From contig CAYQNJ010000001.1 of the NCBI GenBank assembly GCA_964418835.1, positions 62,001 through 126,000 on the forward strand: 64,000 bases of DNA. The letters are read 5' to 3'. A model generated the notes under the pieces. It was not told the origin of the DNA, ran no database searches, and saw only the letters and a list, made by a program, of their open reading frames with translations. Numbering within the stretch: position 1 is the stretch's first letter; every line of letters begins with the position of its first letter. This document shows positions 25,890 through 34,150 of the stretch, piece by piece. A program made the translations under genes and the position numbers. Source of the stretch: UBA9076 sp964418835. GTDB lineage: Bacteria; Bacillota_I; Bacilli_A; Erysipelotrichales; Erysipelotrichaceae.

Positions 25890-25968
25890 ACCTTAACTTG
25901 TATAGGTGTCAATTTAATGGCTGACATGTTTCTACCCACTTGCCTAAAGTGGACTACAAGTAAACCTT
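25890..25968 (+). ncRNA. Purine riboswitch aptamer (guanine type)
   Basis: P1 arms ACTTGT (25896-25901) and ACAAGT (25956-25961). P2 is GTGTCA with TGACAT, its loop containing TTAATGG. J2/3 is GTTTCTACC. P3 is CCACT with AGTGG, loop TGCCTAAA. J3/1 reads GACTA. The C in GACTA corresponds to the guanine/hypoxanthine-specific position. It sits upstream of purC-purF-purB, so purine should switch the operon off. Confidence 0.9.
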
Positions 25969-26009
25969 TTATCGTGAAGGTTTATACCTTAAGTTAGAAG
26001 ATGATAGTT

Positions 26010-26077
26010 AAATCATATCTATTTAAGTGTTCGTGTCTTTTATTAAATTTTGACATATCTTGGATATGGTTTTTTTA
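26010..26077 (+). terminator. Riboswitch-controlled terminator before purC
   Basis: CATATC (26054-26059) and GATATG (26063-26068) form a short stem before a T8 run. Alternatively AAATCATATC (about 26010-26019) can pair with GATATGGTTT through one U-G pair, a longer stem that may be the competing structure. Confidence 0.6.
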
Positions 26078-26096
26078 TTTTAATGGAGGAATAGAT

Positions 26097-26801
26097 ATGG
26101 AATTAATGTACGAAGGTAAAGCAAAACAAATCTACAAGAGTGAAAATGATAATGAAGTAATTGTTCATTACAAAGATGATGCTACTGCATTTAATGGTCT
26201 AAAAAAAGATACTATAAGTAATAAAGGTATTTTAAATAATCAAATAACTTCTTATTTATTTACAGAGTTAAATAGAAGAGGAATTTCTACACATTTTATA
26301 AAACAAATTGATGAAAGAAGTCAATTGTGTAGAAAAGTGAGTATAGTACCATTAGAAGTTATTGTTAGAAATATAATTGCTGGGTCTTTAGCAAAAAGAT
26401 TTAATATTAAAGAGGGTACTTTACCTAAAAAAACAATTATGGAATTAAGTTATAAAGATGATGATTTAGGTGATCCATTAATTACTGATTCTCAATGTAT
26501 TGGTTTAGGTTATGCAACACAAGAAGAATTAGATACTATATATAGTTTAACTTCTTCAATTAATGAAATATTAAAAGAAATTTTCTTAGAAATAGGAATA
26601 AAGTTAGTGGATTTTAAATTAGAGTTTGGTAAAGATATGGATGGTAATATTATTCTAGCTGATGAAATATCTCCAGACACTTGTAGATTATGGGATAAAG
26701 ATACAGATGAGAAATTAGATAAAGATCGTTTTAGAAGAGATATGGGAGATGTAATAAATGCCTATGAAGAAATCGCAAATAGACTTAAATCTAGAGGATA
26801 A
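26097..26801 (+). CDS. purC: Phosphoribosylaminoimidazole-succinocarboxamide synthase
   Basis: PurC makes SAICAR from CAIR and aspartate in purine synthesis. The 234 residues match the family. MYEGKAKQIY lies at the start, then VPLEVIVRNIIAGS and the signature ADEISPDTCRLWD. The ATG at 26097 follows TGGAGGA. A longer in-frame start at 26001 lies inside the riboswitch expression platform and is rejected. It overlaps purF by 44 bp. Confidence 0.97.
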   Translation: MELMYEGKAKQIYKSENDNEVIVHYKDDATAFNGLKKDTISNKGILNNQITSYLFTELNRRGISTHFIKQIDERSQLCRKVSIVPLEVIVRNIIAGSLAKRFNIKEGTLPKKTIMELSYKDDDLGDPLITDSQCIGLGYATQEELDTIYSLTSSINEILKEIFLEIGIKLVDFKLEFGKDMDGNIILADEISPDTCRLWDKDTDEKLDKDRFRRDMGDVINAYEEIANRLKSRG

Positions 26802-28221
26802 TTATCTTGATGAATTTGAATATCTTCAAAGAAGTAAATTAAATGAGGAATGCGGTTGCTTTGGTATATTTCAAGTACCTGAGGCAGCTAGTTTAACTTA
26901 CTTTGGATTACATGCATTACAACATAGAGGTCAAGAAGCTTGTGGTATTGCGACTAGTAATGGAAAGACCGTGACATGTTATAAAGGGAAAGGCTTAATA
27001 AGTGATGTTTTTAATAACCAAATAATTAAAGATCTTGGTGGAAAGTATTCCTTGGGTCATGTTAGATATTCTACTGCAGGAGCTAATGAAATTGAAAATG
27101 TACAACCATTGATGGTTAGAGCTCATACTGGTCATTTTGCGGTAGCACATAATGGTCAAATAGTTAATGCTCATGAACTCAAAATTGAATTGGAAAATGA
27201 AGGCAGTATTTTTCAAGGAACTAGCGACAGCGAAATACTTGTTCATTTAATACAAAAAGAAACAGGAACGATGGTTTATAAAATAATGAAAGCATGTGCT
27301 AAGTTAGAAGGTGCATTTGCATTTATTATAATGACTAAAGATTGTATGTATGCTATTAGAGATAAAAATGGATTAAGACCTTTATCTATTGCTCAACTAG
27401 GTACAGGTTATTGTGTTTCAAGTGAAACATGTGCTTATGATATCGTTAATGCAAAAATGATAAGAGATATAGAACCAGGAGAAGTTCTTAGAATCGCAAA
27501 TGATGGACTTCAATCTTTTAAATATGTTGAAGAAACACAAAAGAAAATGTGTTCAATGGAATATATATATTTTGCAAGACCTGATAGTGTTATTGACAAC
27601 TTAAATGTACATAACTTTAGAAAAGAATGTGGAAAAATTATAGCAAGAAAAGATAAAGTAGAAGCTGATATGGTTATTGGTGTTCCAGATTCTTCAATTA
27701 GCGCTGCAATTGGGTATGCTGAAGAAAGTAAAATACCATATGAAATTGGTTTGATTAAAAATAAATATGTAGGTAGAACATTTATTCAGCCAACACAAAA
27801 ACAAAGAGAACGTGGTGTTAGAATGAAGTTAAGTGCTATATCTGCAATTGTTAAAGGTAAAAGAATTATTATGGTTGATGATTCAATTGTAAGAGGAACA
27901 ACATCTAAAAGAATTGTTCAATTGCTATTTGATGCAGGAGCTATTGAAGTTCATGTAAGAATTGCTTCACCAGAAATCATAAGTCCTTGCTTTTATGGAG
28001 TAGATACTTCTACTTATGAAGAATTAATTAGTGCTAGACTTAACATTGATGAATTAAAGGATTATATCCAAGCAACTACAATTTCATTTATGAGTATGGA
28101 TGAAGTTATACAAGCTACAGGTCATAATAACTTATGTTTATCATGTTTTAGTGGTAGTTATCCAACACCTTTATATCAACATGGTGAAATATTAAAGTCA
28201 AAGGAGAAAAAGAATGATTGA
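26758..28221 (+). CDS. purF: Amidophosphoribosyltransferase
   Basis: PurF commits PRPP and glutamine to purine synthesis. Residues before Cys32 (NEECGCFGIF) form a propeptide cleaved to free the N-terminal nucleophile; at 31 residues it is longer than the 11 of B. subtilis. The PRTase loop reads VDDSIVRGTTSKR. Cys residues in KMCSME, PCFYG and CLSC match the 4Fe-4S ligands of the B. subtilis enzyme. GGGAG lies 9 bp before the ATG, inside purC. Confidence 0.97.
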   Translation: MPMKKSQIDLNLEDNYLDEFEYLQRSKLNEECGCFGIFQVPEAASLTYFGLHALQHRGQEACGIATSNGKTVTCYKGKGLISDVFNNQIIKDLGGKYSLGHVRYSTAGANEIENVQPLMVRAHTGHFAVAHNGQIVNAHELKIELENEGSIFQGTSDSEILVHLIQKETGTMVYKIMKACAKLEGAFAFIIMTKDCMYAIRDKNGLRPLSIAQLGTGYCVSSETCAYDIVNAKMIRDIEPGEVLRIANDGLQSFKYVEETQKKMCSMEYIYFARPDSVIDNLNVHNFRKECGKIIARKDKVEADMVIGVPDSSISAAIGYAEESKIPYEIGLIKNKYVGRTFIQPTQKQRERGVRMKLSAISAIVKGKRIIMVDDSIVRGTTSKRIVQLLFDAGAIEVHVRIASPEIISPCFYGVDTSTYEELISARLNIDELKDYIQATTISFMSMDEVIQATGHNNLCLSCFSGSYPTPLYQHGEILKSKEKKND

Positions 28222-29506
28222 AAGATACTCTAGAGATGAGATGAGAGAAATTTGGAGTGAAGAAAGCAAGTTTGATGCTTATTTAAAAGTAGAAATACTA
28301 GCTTGTGAAGCATGGAGTAAACTTGGTGAAATTCCAAAAGAAGATGTAAAGAAACTATGGGAAAATGCAAGCTTTAATATTGATAGAATCTATGAGATAG
28401 AAAAAGAAACTAGACATGATATAGTAGCTTTTACTAGGGCTGTTTCCGAAACTCTTGGTGAAGAAAAAAAATGGATTCATTATGGTTTAACTAGTACTGA
28501 TGTTGTTGATACTGCTTATGGTTACTTATATAAAAAAGCAAACTCAATTTTATTAGAAGATATTGAAAACCTAATGAATGTACTAGCTAAAAAAGCTATA
28601 AAATATAAAGATACAATTATGATGGGAAGAACACATGGTGTACACGCAGAAATTACTACTTTTGGATTAGTTTTTGCATTATGGTATGAAGAGTTTAATA
28701 GAAACTTAAAAAGATTCCAAGAAGCTTGTAGTGATGTAGAAACAGGTAAAATATCAGGTGCTGTAGGTACATTTGCTAATACACCACCTTATGTACAAGA
28801 TTATGTGTGTGATAAATTAGAAATTAATTCTGCTAAAATATCTACTCAAATATTACAAAGAGATAGACATGCAAATTATTTTTCCACTATAGCATTAATA
28901 GGAAGTTCATTAGAAAAAATTGCTACAGAAATTAGGCACTTACAAAGAACTGAAGTAAGAGAAGCTGAAGAATACTTTAGTAAAGGACAAAAGGGTTCTA
29001 GTGCAATGCCTCACAAACGTAATCCAATTGGATCTGAAAACATTTCTGGATGTTCTAGAGTTTTAAGAGGTTATATGCTTACAGCATTTGAAAACATTAA
29101 TTTATGGCATGAAAGAGATATATCACATTCAAGCGCTGAAAGAATTATTGCACCTGATGCTACTATGTTATTAGATTATATGTTAGTAAGGATGACAAAT
29201 ATATTAGATAATTTAACTGTTTTTGAAAAAAATATGAAGAATAATATTTATTTAACTTATGGTGTAATATTTTCTCAAAGATTTATGCTAAAGTTAGTAG
29301 AAAAAGGATATTCAAGAGAAAAAGCTTACGATATAGTACAACCAAATGCAATTAAGTCATGGGAAGAAAAAATCGATTTTAAATCATTAATGGAAAATGA
29401 ATCACAAGTTACTAGCATAATGTCTCAAGAAGAAATTGATGATTGTTTTGATCCTAAGTACCAATTAAAAAATGTTGATGAGATATATAAAAGAATCGGA
29501 TTATAA
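28214..29506 (+). CDS. purB: Adenylosuccinate lyase
   Basis: PurB acts twice in purine synthesis, cleaving SAICAR and adenylosuccinate. The 430-residue protein starts MIERYSRDEM and has the fumarase/aspartase signature GSSAMPHKRNP, plus TSTDVVDTA and the TMMGRTHGVHAE-like block. It overlaps purF by 8 bp and closes the purC-purF-purB unit, an abbreviated operon; the remaining pur genes are elsewhere or missing. Confidence 0.97.
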   Translation: MIERYSRDEMREIWSEESKFDAYLKVEILACEAWSKLGEIPKEDVKKLWENASFNIDRIYEIEKETRHDIVAFTRAVSETLGEEKKWIHYGLTSTDVVDTAYGYLYKKANSILLEDIENLMNVLAKKAIKYKDTIMMGRTHGVHAEITTFGLVFALWYEEFNRNLKRFQEACSDVETGKISGAVGTFANTPPYVQDYVCDKLEINSAKISTQILQRDRHANYFSTIALIGSSLEKIATEIRHLQRTEVREAEEYFSKGQKGSSAMPHKRNPIGSENISGCSRVLRGYMLTAFENINLWHERDISHSSAERIIAPDATMLLDYMLVRMTNILDNLTVFEKNMKNNIYLTYGVIFSQRFMLKLVEKGYSREKAYDIVQPNAIKSWEEKIDFKSLMENESQVTSIMSQEEIDDCFDPKYQLKNVDEIYKRIGL

Positions 29507-29520
29507 TAATTCGATTTTTT
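29492..29520 (+). terminator. Terminator of purB
   Basis: AGAATCG (29492-29498) can pair with CGATTTT (29512-29518), with one G-U pair, followed by more T residues. The stem overlaps the last purB codons. Confidence 0.55.
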
Positions 29521-29543
29521 AAACCATGTATATATATAAAATA

Positions 29544-29552
29544 TGGTATGAT
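29544..29552 (+). promoter_or_regulatory. Extended -10 promoter of the serine-hydrolase-like gene
   Basis: TGGTATGAT, 22 bp before the chosen ATG at 29575. Confidence 0.4.
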
Positions 29553-29574
29553 TATAAATGAAGAAGGTGACAAC

Positions 29575-30606
29575 ATGCTTGAAACCAAGAAACTTATAAT
29601 ACTCGATAAATATATTCAAAAAGTTACAGAAGAAGAAGTTATTCCAGCAATAAATCTGTCTATTTTAACCAAGAGAGGTAATTGGATGTGTAGCCATGGT
29701 AAAAAACAAATTTTACCAATGAGTTCGCCAAATTCTTTGGATACATTATTTGATATATCTACTCTTACTATGCCTTATATAAGCGCTACATTAATTTTAA
29801 AACTTGTAGAAAACAAAGAATTAGGACTAGATGATTTAGTGAGTAAATATTTAAAGAACTTTAAGGAAAAAACCACAATTATTGAGTGCTTAACACATAC
29901 TTCTGGAATAGAAGATTTTAAAAATTCTATTGAGATGAGTAAAGAAAATGTTTTAAAAAATATAATGAATATAAAAATAGATAAAAAGTTAATTGGAAAA
30001 TATAATGAGTGTTGGATTAACTATTTCATCCTTGGTCTAATTATTGAATCTTTAAAGGGTGGTATTGATACTTATGCTTCAGAAGTAATGTATGAACCTT
30101 TAAATATGAAAAGAACATTCTATGATCCAGAACTAATGCTTAAATCAAACTGTGCTTGTTCTAATATAGTTGATGGAAAAGCAGTTTGTGGTGATTGTAT
30201 TGATAAGTATGCATTATTATTTAATGGAAAAGCTGGACATGCTGGATGTTTTATTACATTACAAGATTTAAGTCATTATGTTACTACTATAATAAATAAA
30301 GGTGTTTTTAGAAAATATACATTTTTAAAGAAAGAAGAATTAGATTTAATTATCAATGAATACAAAGATACAAAACATACTCTTTCATGGATTAAAGGTA
30401 AAAATAGCCAATTTGAAGATTTATTTACTAATGATGCTTTATTTTATTTAGGTAATACTGGTTGTGCAGTTTTGATAGAACCTAAAAAGGGATATGGCAT
30501 AGTATTCTTGTCAAACCCATATCATTTAAATAAAGATATTGATAATTTTAATACTGTATTAAGAGAAACTTTAGAACTTGCGATAAATTCAATAAACATT
30601 AAATAA
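29575..30606 (+). CDS. Class C beta-lactamase-family protein with degenerate active site
   Basis: A 343-residue cytoplasmic protein of the serine beta-lactamase-like family. It aligns through FDISTLT, LTHTSGI (107-112), GKAGHAGCF and the late GNTGCAVLIEP. The catalytic SxxK position reads TLTM (63-66), the Tyr-Asn motif is not intact and the KTG/HTG block reads NTG, so hydrolase activity is unlikely. A Cys cluster, Cys-x-Cys then Cys-x2-Cys (NCACSN and VCGDC), replaces the usual loop and could bind metal. AAGGTGA precedes the ATG at 29575; the ATG at 29548 lies within the promoter. Confidence 0.7.
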   Translation: MLETKKLIILDKYIQKVTEEEVIPAINLSILTKRGNWMCSHGKKQILPMSSPNSLDTLFDISTLTMPYISATLILKLVENKELGLDDLVSKYLKNFKEKTTIIECLTHTSGIEDFKNSIEMSKENVLKNIMNIKIDKKLIGKYNECWINYFILGLIIESLKGGIDTYASEVMYEPLNMKRTFYDPELMLKSNCACSNIVDGKAVCGDCIDKYALLFNGKAGHAGCFITLQDLSHYVTTIINKGVFRKYTFLKKEELDLIINEYKDTKHTLSWIKGKNSQFEDLFTNDALFYLGNTGCAVLIEPKKGYGIVFLSNPYHLNKDIDNFNTVLRETLELAINSINIK

Positions 30607-30639
30607 TTAACGTTTTTTTCTATTTGTTAAAAATAAAGG

Positions 30640-30645
30640 TATAAT
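30640..30645 (+). promoter_or_regulatory. -10 box of the DUF554 gene
   Basis: TATAAT, 19 bp before the ATG at 30665, with no convincing -35 box. Confidence 0.4.
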
Positions 30646-30664
30646 AGTCAAATAGAGGTAAAGT

Positions 30665-31363
30665 ATGGGAACTATTATTAACTGTATTGCGATTATTATT
30701 GGGAGTATTGTAGGTTCATTCTTAAAAAAAGGCATTTCTGATAATTTACAAAATGCTATTTTTTCTATATTAGGTATAGCAATAATAATTGTTGGATTAA
30801 ATGGTGTTTTATCAAATATGGCTACAATAGTAGATGGCACAATCGTAACTAGTGGAGAGATATTATTGATTATTAGTTTATCTATTGGAGTTTTAATAGG
30901 TGAGGTTATAAAGATAGATGATAAATTAAATGAATTAGGAAAGAAATTAGAAAATAAATATAAAATAAGTGGTTTTGCGAAAAGTTTTGTTACAGGAACA
31001 TTGATATTTTGTGTTGGTGCTATGGCAATAGTTGGTTCCTTAAATGATGGCTTACTAAATGATTATAGTTTATTACTTATAAAATCTTTATTAGATGGTA
31101 TTGTTAGTGTCATCTTAAGTGCAACTATGGGTATAGGTGTTTTATTTTCTTTTATACCTGTTGGTTTATATCAAGGATCTATTACTTTGCTATCTTCATT
31201 CTTAAATCCATTCTTAAGTAATGAATTGATTAGGTTAATATGTATGGTAGGTTATACTCTTGTTATCACAATAGGTACTAATTTTACATTTAAAACCAAT
31301 ATAAAAACAGCTAATTTATTGCCATCTTTAATTATTCCTATAATATATTATTTTATTTTTTGA
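30665..31363 (+). CDS. DUF554 family membrane protein (YdfK-like)
   Basis: A 232-residue integral membrane protein of about six helices. It begins MGTIINCIAIIIGSIVGS and includes FCVGAMAIVGSLNDGL, both standard for DUF554. Function is unproven; a transporter-like role is often suggested. It is monocistronic with GAGGT before the ATG, and its 3' end overlaps the convergent AraC-type gene by 16 bp. Confidence 0.88.
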   Translation: MGTIINCIAIIIGSIVGSFLKKGISDNLQNAIFSILGIAIIIVGLNGVLSNMATIVDGTIVTSGEILLIISLSIGVLIGEVIKIDDKLNELGKKLENKYKISGFAKSFVTGTLIFCVGAMAIVGSLNDGLLNDYSLLLIKSLLDGIVSVILSATMGIGVLFSFIPVGLYQGSITLLSSFLNPFLSNELIRLICMVGYTLVITIGTNFTFKTNIKTANLLPSLIIPIIYYFIF

Positions 31364-32523
31364 TTGTTATTCCTATATTGAATAGGTGTTAAACTATATT
31401 TCTTTTTAAAAGAATTTTGAAAATGACTTTGACTTGAGAAATGTAGTTTTTTACTTATTTCAACCACACTAATATTTGTTGATTCTAATAACTTTTTAGA
31501 ATGTTCTAGCTTTGAATTAATTATATATTGTTGAATTGTTGTTCCTGTGTCTTTAGTAAAACACTTTGATAAGTGATTTCTAGTAACATTTAATTTTAAA
31601 GCTATATTATTTACAGTTAATGGTGATTCTAAACTTTCATTAATATAAGTTATTGCCATTTTAACAAGGTTTGAATAATTTTTTGTATTTTTTAAAGTAC
31701 TTACTCTATCGAAATATATTTTTAATGTTTCGTTAAATATACTTTCTGCATTTTTAAATGTTTTTGTTTTATTTAGTTTATTAATCATTAATTTAGTTAT
31801 TTTACTAGTAGTTTTACTGTCAACACCTGCTTTAATAGCATATGTTGATATTATGGATAGATAATAAATTATATAGTTTTTAAAACTTTGAATATCTTCA
31901 TTAATATCATCAAATATTAAATCTTTATTAGGGTAAAAGTTTGAGAATGTAATAAAACCTAATTGATTACCTTCAACAATGAAGTTTTCAAGTTTTTCCA
32001 TAAAAACATCATTGTTTGATTTATTAATATTCACAGATTTCATTTTTTCTAAATCATATATATCATATTGACTTATTAGGTTATATTCATTAATTGATGA
32101 ATTATTTATTGTAAAATCTAATAACATCATAAGATTTACAAACTGTTCATAATCTACAGGGTTTGCTACTAACAATTCATCAGTTATTAAAGATTGTTCC
32201 TTAATATCTAATTTAAGTTTTTTTAGTATTAAATCTATTTCTTTTAAATTTAAATACTTTTTAATTACTGGACCAATAATTAAATCAAAACTAGAGTTTT
32301 TAGATTTAACTTTAATCTTTCCTAAAAACATTGAATCAAAGTGATAAGTAATATTAGCAGTTTTATTAGTAGTATTAGAATAGTATAAATTATTAATTAA
32401 GGATAGAAGTTTATTCTTTTTAGGTATAGAAAAAAGAAGCTTATCATTTTTAACACATGTTATTGGTATTTTATTATAAGCATAAAAATATTCTAAATAT
32501 GACATAAATTTACTGTTGGACAT
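31348..32523 (-). CDS. AraC-family transcriptional regulator
   Basis: A 391-residue protein. The C-terminal 100 residues (about 288-387) form the AraC DNA-binding domain with two HTH units: SPLTVNNIALKLNVTRNHLSKCF and ISVVEISKKLHFSSQSHFQNSFKK. The N-terminal 280 residues have no cupin that I recognise and may sense a ligand. It is divergent from the lipoprotein gene at 32646, an obvious candidate target. TTGAGGT precedes the ATG. Confidence 0.88.
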   Translation of the reverse strand: MSNSKFMSYLEYFYAYNKIPITCVKNDKLLFSIPKKNKLLSLINNLYYSNTTNKTANITYHFDSMFLGKIKVKSKNSSFDLIIGPVIKKYLNLKEIDLILKKLKLDIKEQSLITDELLVANPVDYEQFVNLMMLLDFTINNSSINEYNLISQYDIYDLEKMKSVNINKSNNDVFMEKLENFIVEGNQLGFITFSNFYPNKDLIFDDINEDIQSFKNYIIYYLSIISTYAIKAGVDSKTTSKITKLMINKLNKTKTFKNAESIFNETLKIYFDRVSTLKNTKNYSNLVKMAITYINESLESPLTVNNIALKLNVTRNHLSKCFTKDTGTTIQQYIINSKLEHSKKLLESTNISVVEISKKLHFSSQSHFQNSFKKKYSLTPIQYRNNNQKIK

Positions 32524-32547
32524 TTAATACCTCAAATAATTAATATA

Positions 32548-32556
32548 ATTTTATCA
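32548..32556 (-). promoter_or_regulatory. Extended -10 promoter of the AraC regulator
   Basis: TGATAAAAT on the minus strand, 24 bp before the start codon. Confidence 0.45.
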
Positions 32557-32617
32557 TATTATGTATGCAATAATTATATATTTTTTTCTTTCGTTATTCG
32601 CAAACAATATGTTGTTA

Positions 32618-32626
32618 TGATAAAAT
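32618..32626 (+). promoter_or_regulatory. Extended -10 promoter of the lipoprotein gene
   Basis: TGATAAAAT with a -35-like TTCGCA at 32597-32602. The 122-bp divergent gap holds the promoters of both this gene and the AraC regulator. Confidence 0.45.
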
Positions 32627-32645
32627 ATTAAGAATAGGAGGGATT

Positions 32646-33383
32646 ATGAAGAAAATAATTTTATTAATATTATTAATATGTTTAAGTGCATGTTCAAATA
32701 ATATAAATTTTGAAACTGAATTAAAAAAAGCAGTTGAAGAAGAAGTTGCATTAAAAGCATTTTCTCCTGATAATTCCAAAATCTATTTTAGATATTATAC
32801 TGAACCAGATGTTGGTAATGTTTATTCAGATCAAACAAGTAATGTATTCTTATATAATGATACTAAGTTTATTATGAATTTAAATGTTTCTAGTATAATT
32901 AATAATAAGTATTACAATAATGAAATTGTAAAAGATATACAATTGAATGATGAGTTTAAGTTATTTGATTTTAATGGTGAATATGTCGATTATAAAAATA
33001 ATACTTACCCTTATAAAGTGGATGTTTATAAAGTAAATGATACATATTATATTAAACTAAATAGCCAATATGTTTCATTCTATGCTAATGGTAATGAGAT
33101 AAATATTATAAATGTTTCCAGAAAAATGATTAGAATAGCTAAATCTATTAATATTTATGAAGATGAGGTTCTAGCAAATTTTTCTTCAAAAGAAACTATT
33201 GAATATACAAAAGAAACTATACAATTGTTTGATGTAATTGTTCCTGTAAATGGAAAGATTCAAGATATTATTGAAAATAATGATATTAATAACGGTTCTT
33301 TTGGAGATGATTATGAAGAGGGAACTGATGATAATGTTGATACAATTGATGATTATCAAACAGATGATTATGAAACTAATTAG
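32646..33383 (+). CDS. Predicted lipoprotein, function unknown
   Basis: A 245-residue protein with a hydrophobic leader and lipobox LSAC (Cys16). The mature part has Tyr/Asn-rich strands and ends in an acidic Asp/Glu/Thr tail of about 35 residues. No domain recognised. TAGGAGGG precedes the ATG. It is divergent from an AraC regulator, which may control it. Confidence 0.65.
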   Translation: MKKIILLILLICLSACSNNINFETELKKAVEEEVALKAFSPDNSKIYFRYYTEPDVGNVYSDQTSNVFLYNDTKFIMNLNVSSIINNKYYNNEIVKDIQLNDEFKLFDFNGEYVDYKNNTYPYKVDVYKVNDTYYIKLNSQYVSFYANGNEINIINVSRKMIRIAKSINIYEDEVLANFSSKETIEYTKETIQLFDVIVPVNGKIQDIIENNDINNGSFGDDYEEGTDDNVDTIDDYQTDDYETN

Positions 33384-33389
33384 GTAAAA

Positions 33390-33398
33390 TGATATAAT
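33390..33398 (+). promoter_or_regulatory. Extended -10 promoter upstream of the ISPxxG protein and murC
   Basis: TGATATAAT, 47 bp before the ATG at 33446, probably starting the murC operon. Confidence 0.5.
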
Positions 33399-33445
33399 TA
33401 TGTTATTCTAATTTGTGATATTAAACAAAGTAAAGGAGATTATTT

Positions 33446-34150
33446 ATGTGGAAGAAATTTACTGATTTATTATTTGAAGATGACGATACTATTGAAGAAG
33501 ATGTAGAACAAGAAATAGTCGTAGAAAAACCGAAAAAGGTTGTAAAACCAATTACAATTGAAGAACCAAAACCTACTCCAGTGTTTGTAGAACCTGCAAA
33601 GATTGAAGAACCTGTAGTAGTTGAGGAAAAAACAAAAACACCAATTAGTATGGTTGTTGATGATTTACAAGAAGTTAAACCACAACAAAAACCTGTTGAA
33701 CAAACACAACAAAATAGATTAAGACCTAGAATTGTGCCTGTTTCTAAAACTGAACCAAAAAACACTTATGAATTTACTCCTGTAATTTCTCCTATTTTTG
33801 GTATAAGTGAAAAAGATGTTGATGCTGTTATACCTACAAATCCAAACAAGAAAAAAGCAGTACCTGATAGTAAAATTGGAACTGTTATATCTCCAATGTA
33901 TGGTATTGATAGAGATAATGAACCAGATACAATAGTTGGTAAGGTTAGTCCTAAACAAAATAGTGTTGAAGAAGTTGAAGCTGAAGAAGAAGTTCCAAAT
34001 TTCTCATTAGATGATATCTTAGCAAGAAGAAATTTAGATAATAATGATGAAAAAACAAAATTCTTTAAAACTTCTGATTTAGAAAATGATGTTGATAGAA
34101 CTGTTGTTTTAAGTAGCCATAATATGAGTTTGTTTGATGATGAAGAATAA
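33446..34150 (+). CDS. Acidic, Pro/Val-rich cytoplasmic protein with two ISPxxG motifs
   Basis: A 234-residue, mostly disordered protein. It opens with MWKKFTDLLFEDDD, continues with a Glu/Pro/Lys/Val linker, then has two copies of a short motif, VISPIFGI (113-120) and VISPMYGI (147-154), 34 residues apart, and an acidic C-terminus. There is no transmembrane helix. AAAGGAG precedes the ATG. It overlaps murC and lies in a cell-wall/division neighbourhood, so an adaptor role is possible. I recall similar motifs in Erysipelotrichia relatives but know of no function. Confidence 0.6.
   Translation: MWKKFTDLLFEDDDTIEEDVEQEIVVEKPKKVVKPITIEEPKPTPVFVEPAKIEEPVVVEEKTKTPISMVVDDLQEVKPQQKPVEQTQQNRLRPRIVPVSKTEPKNTYEFTPVISPIFGISEKDVDAVIPTNPNKKKAVPDSKIGTVISPMYGIDRDNEPDTIVGKVSPKQNSVEEVEAEEEVPNFSLDDILARRNLDNNDEKTKFFKTSDLENDVDRTVVLSSHNMSLFDDEE

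Noticed and set aside
26001..26096. Longer purC start
   Set aside because: The extra residues come from the riboswitch expression platform; TGGAGGA fixes the ATG at 26097.
33421..33765. 114-residue Gly/Ser/Thr-rich minus-strand ORF
   Set aside because: It mirrors the repetitive Glu/Pro/Val codons of the real plus-strand protein; no start context.
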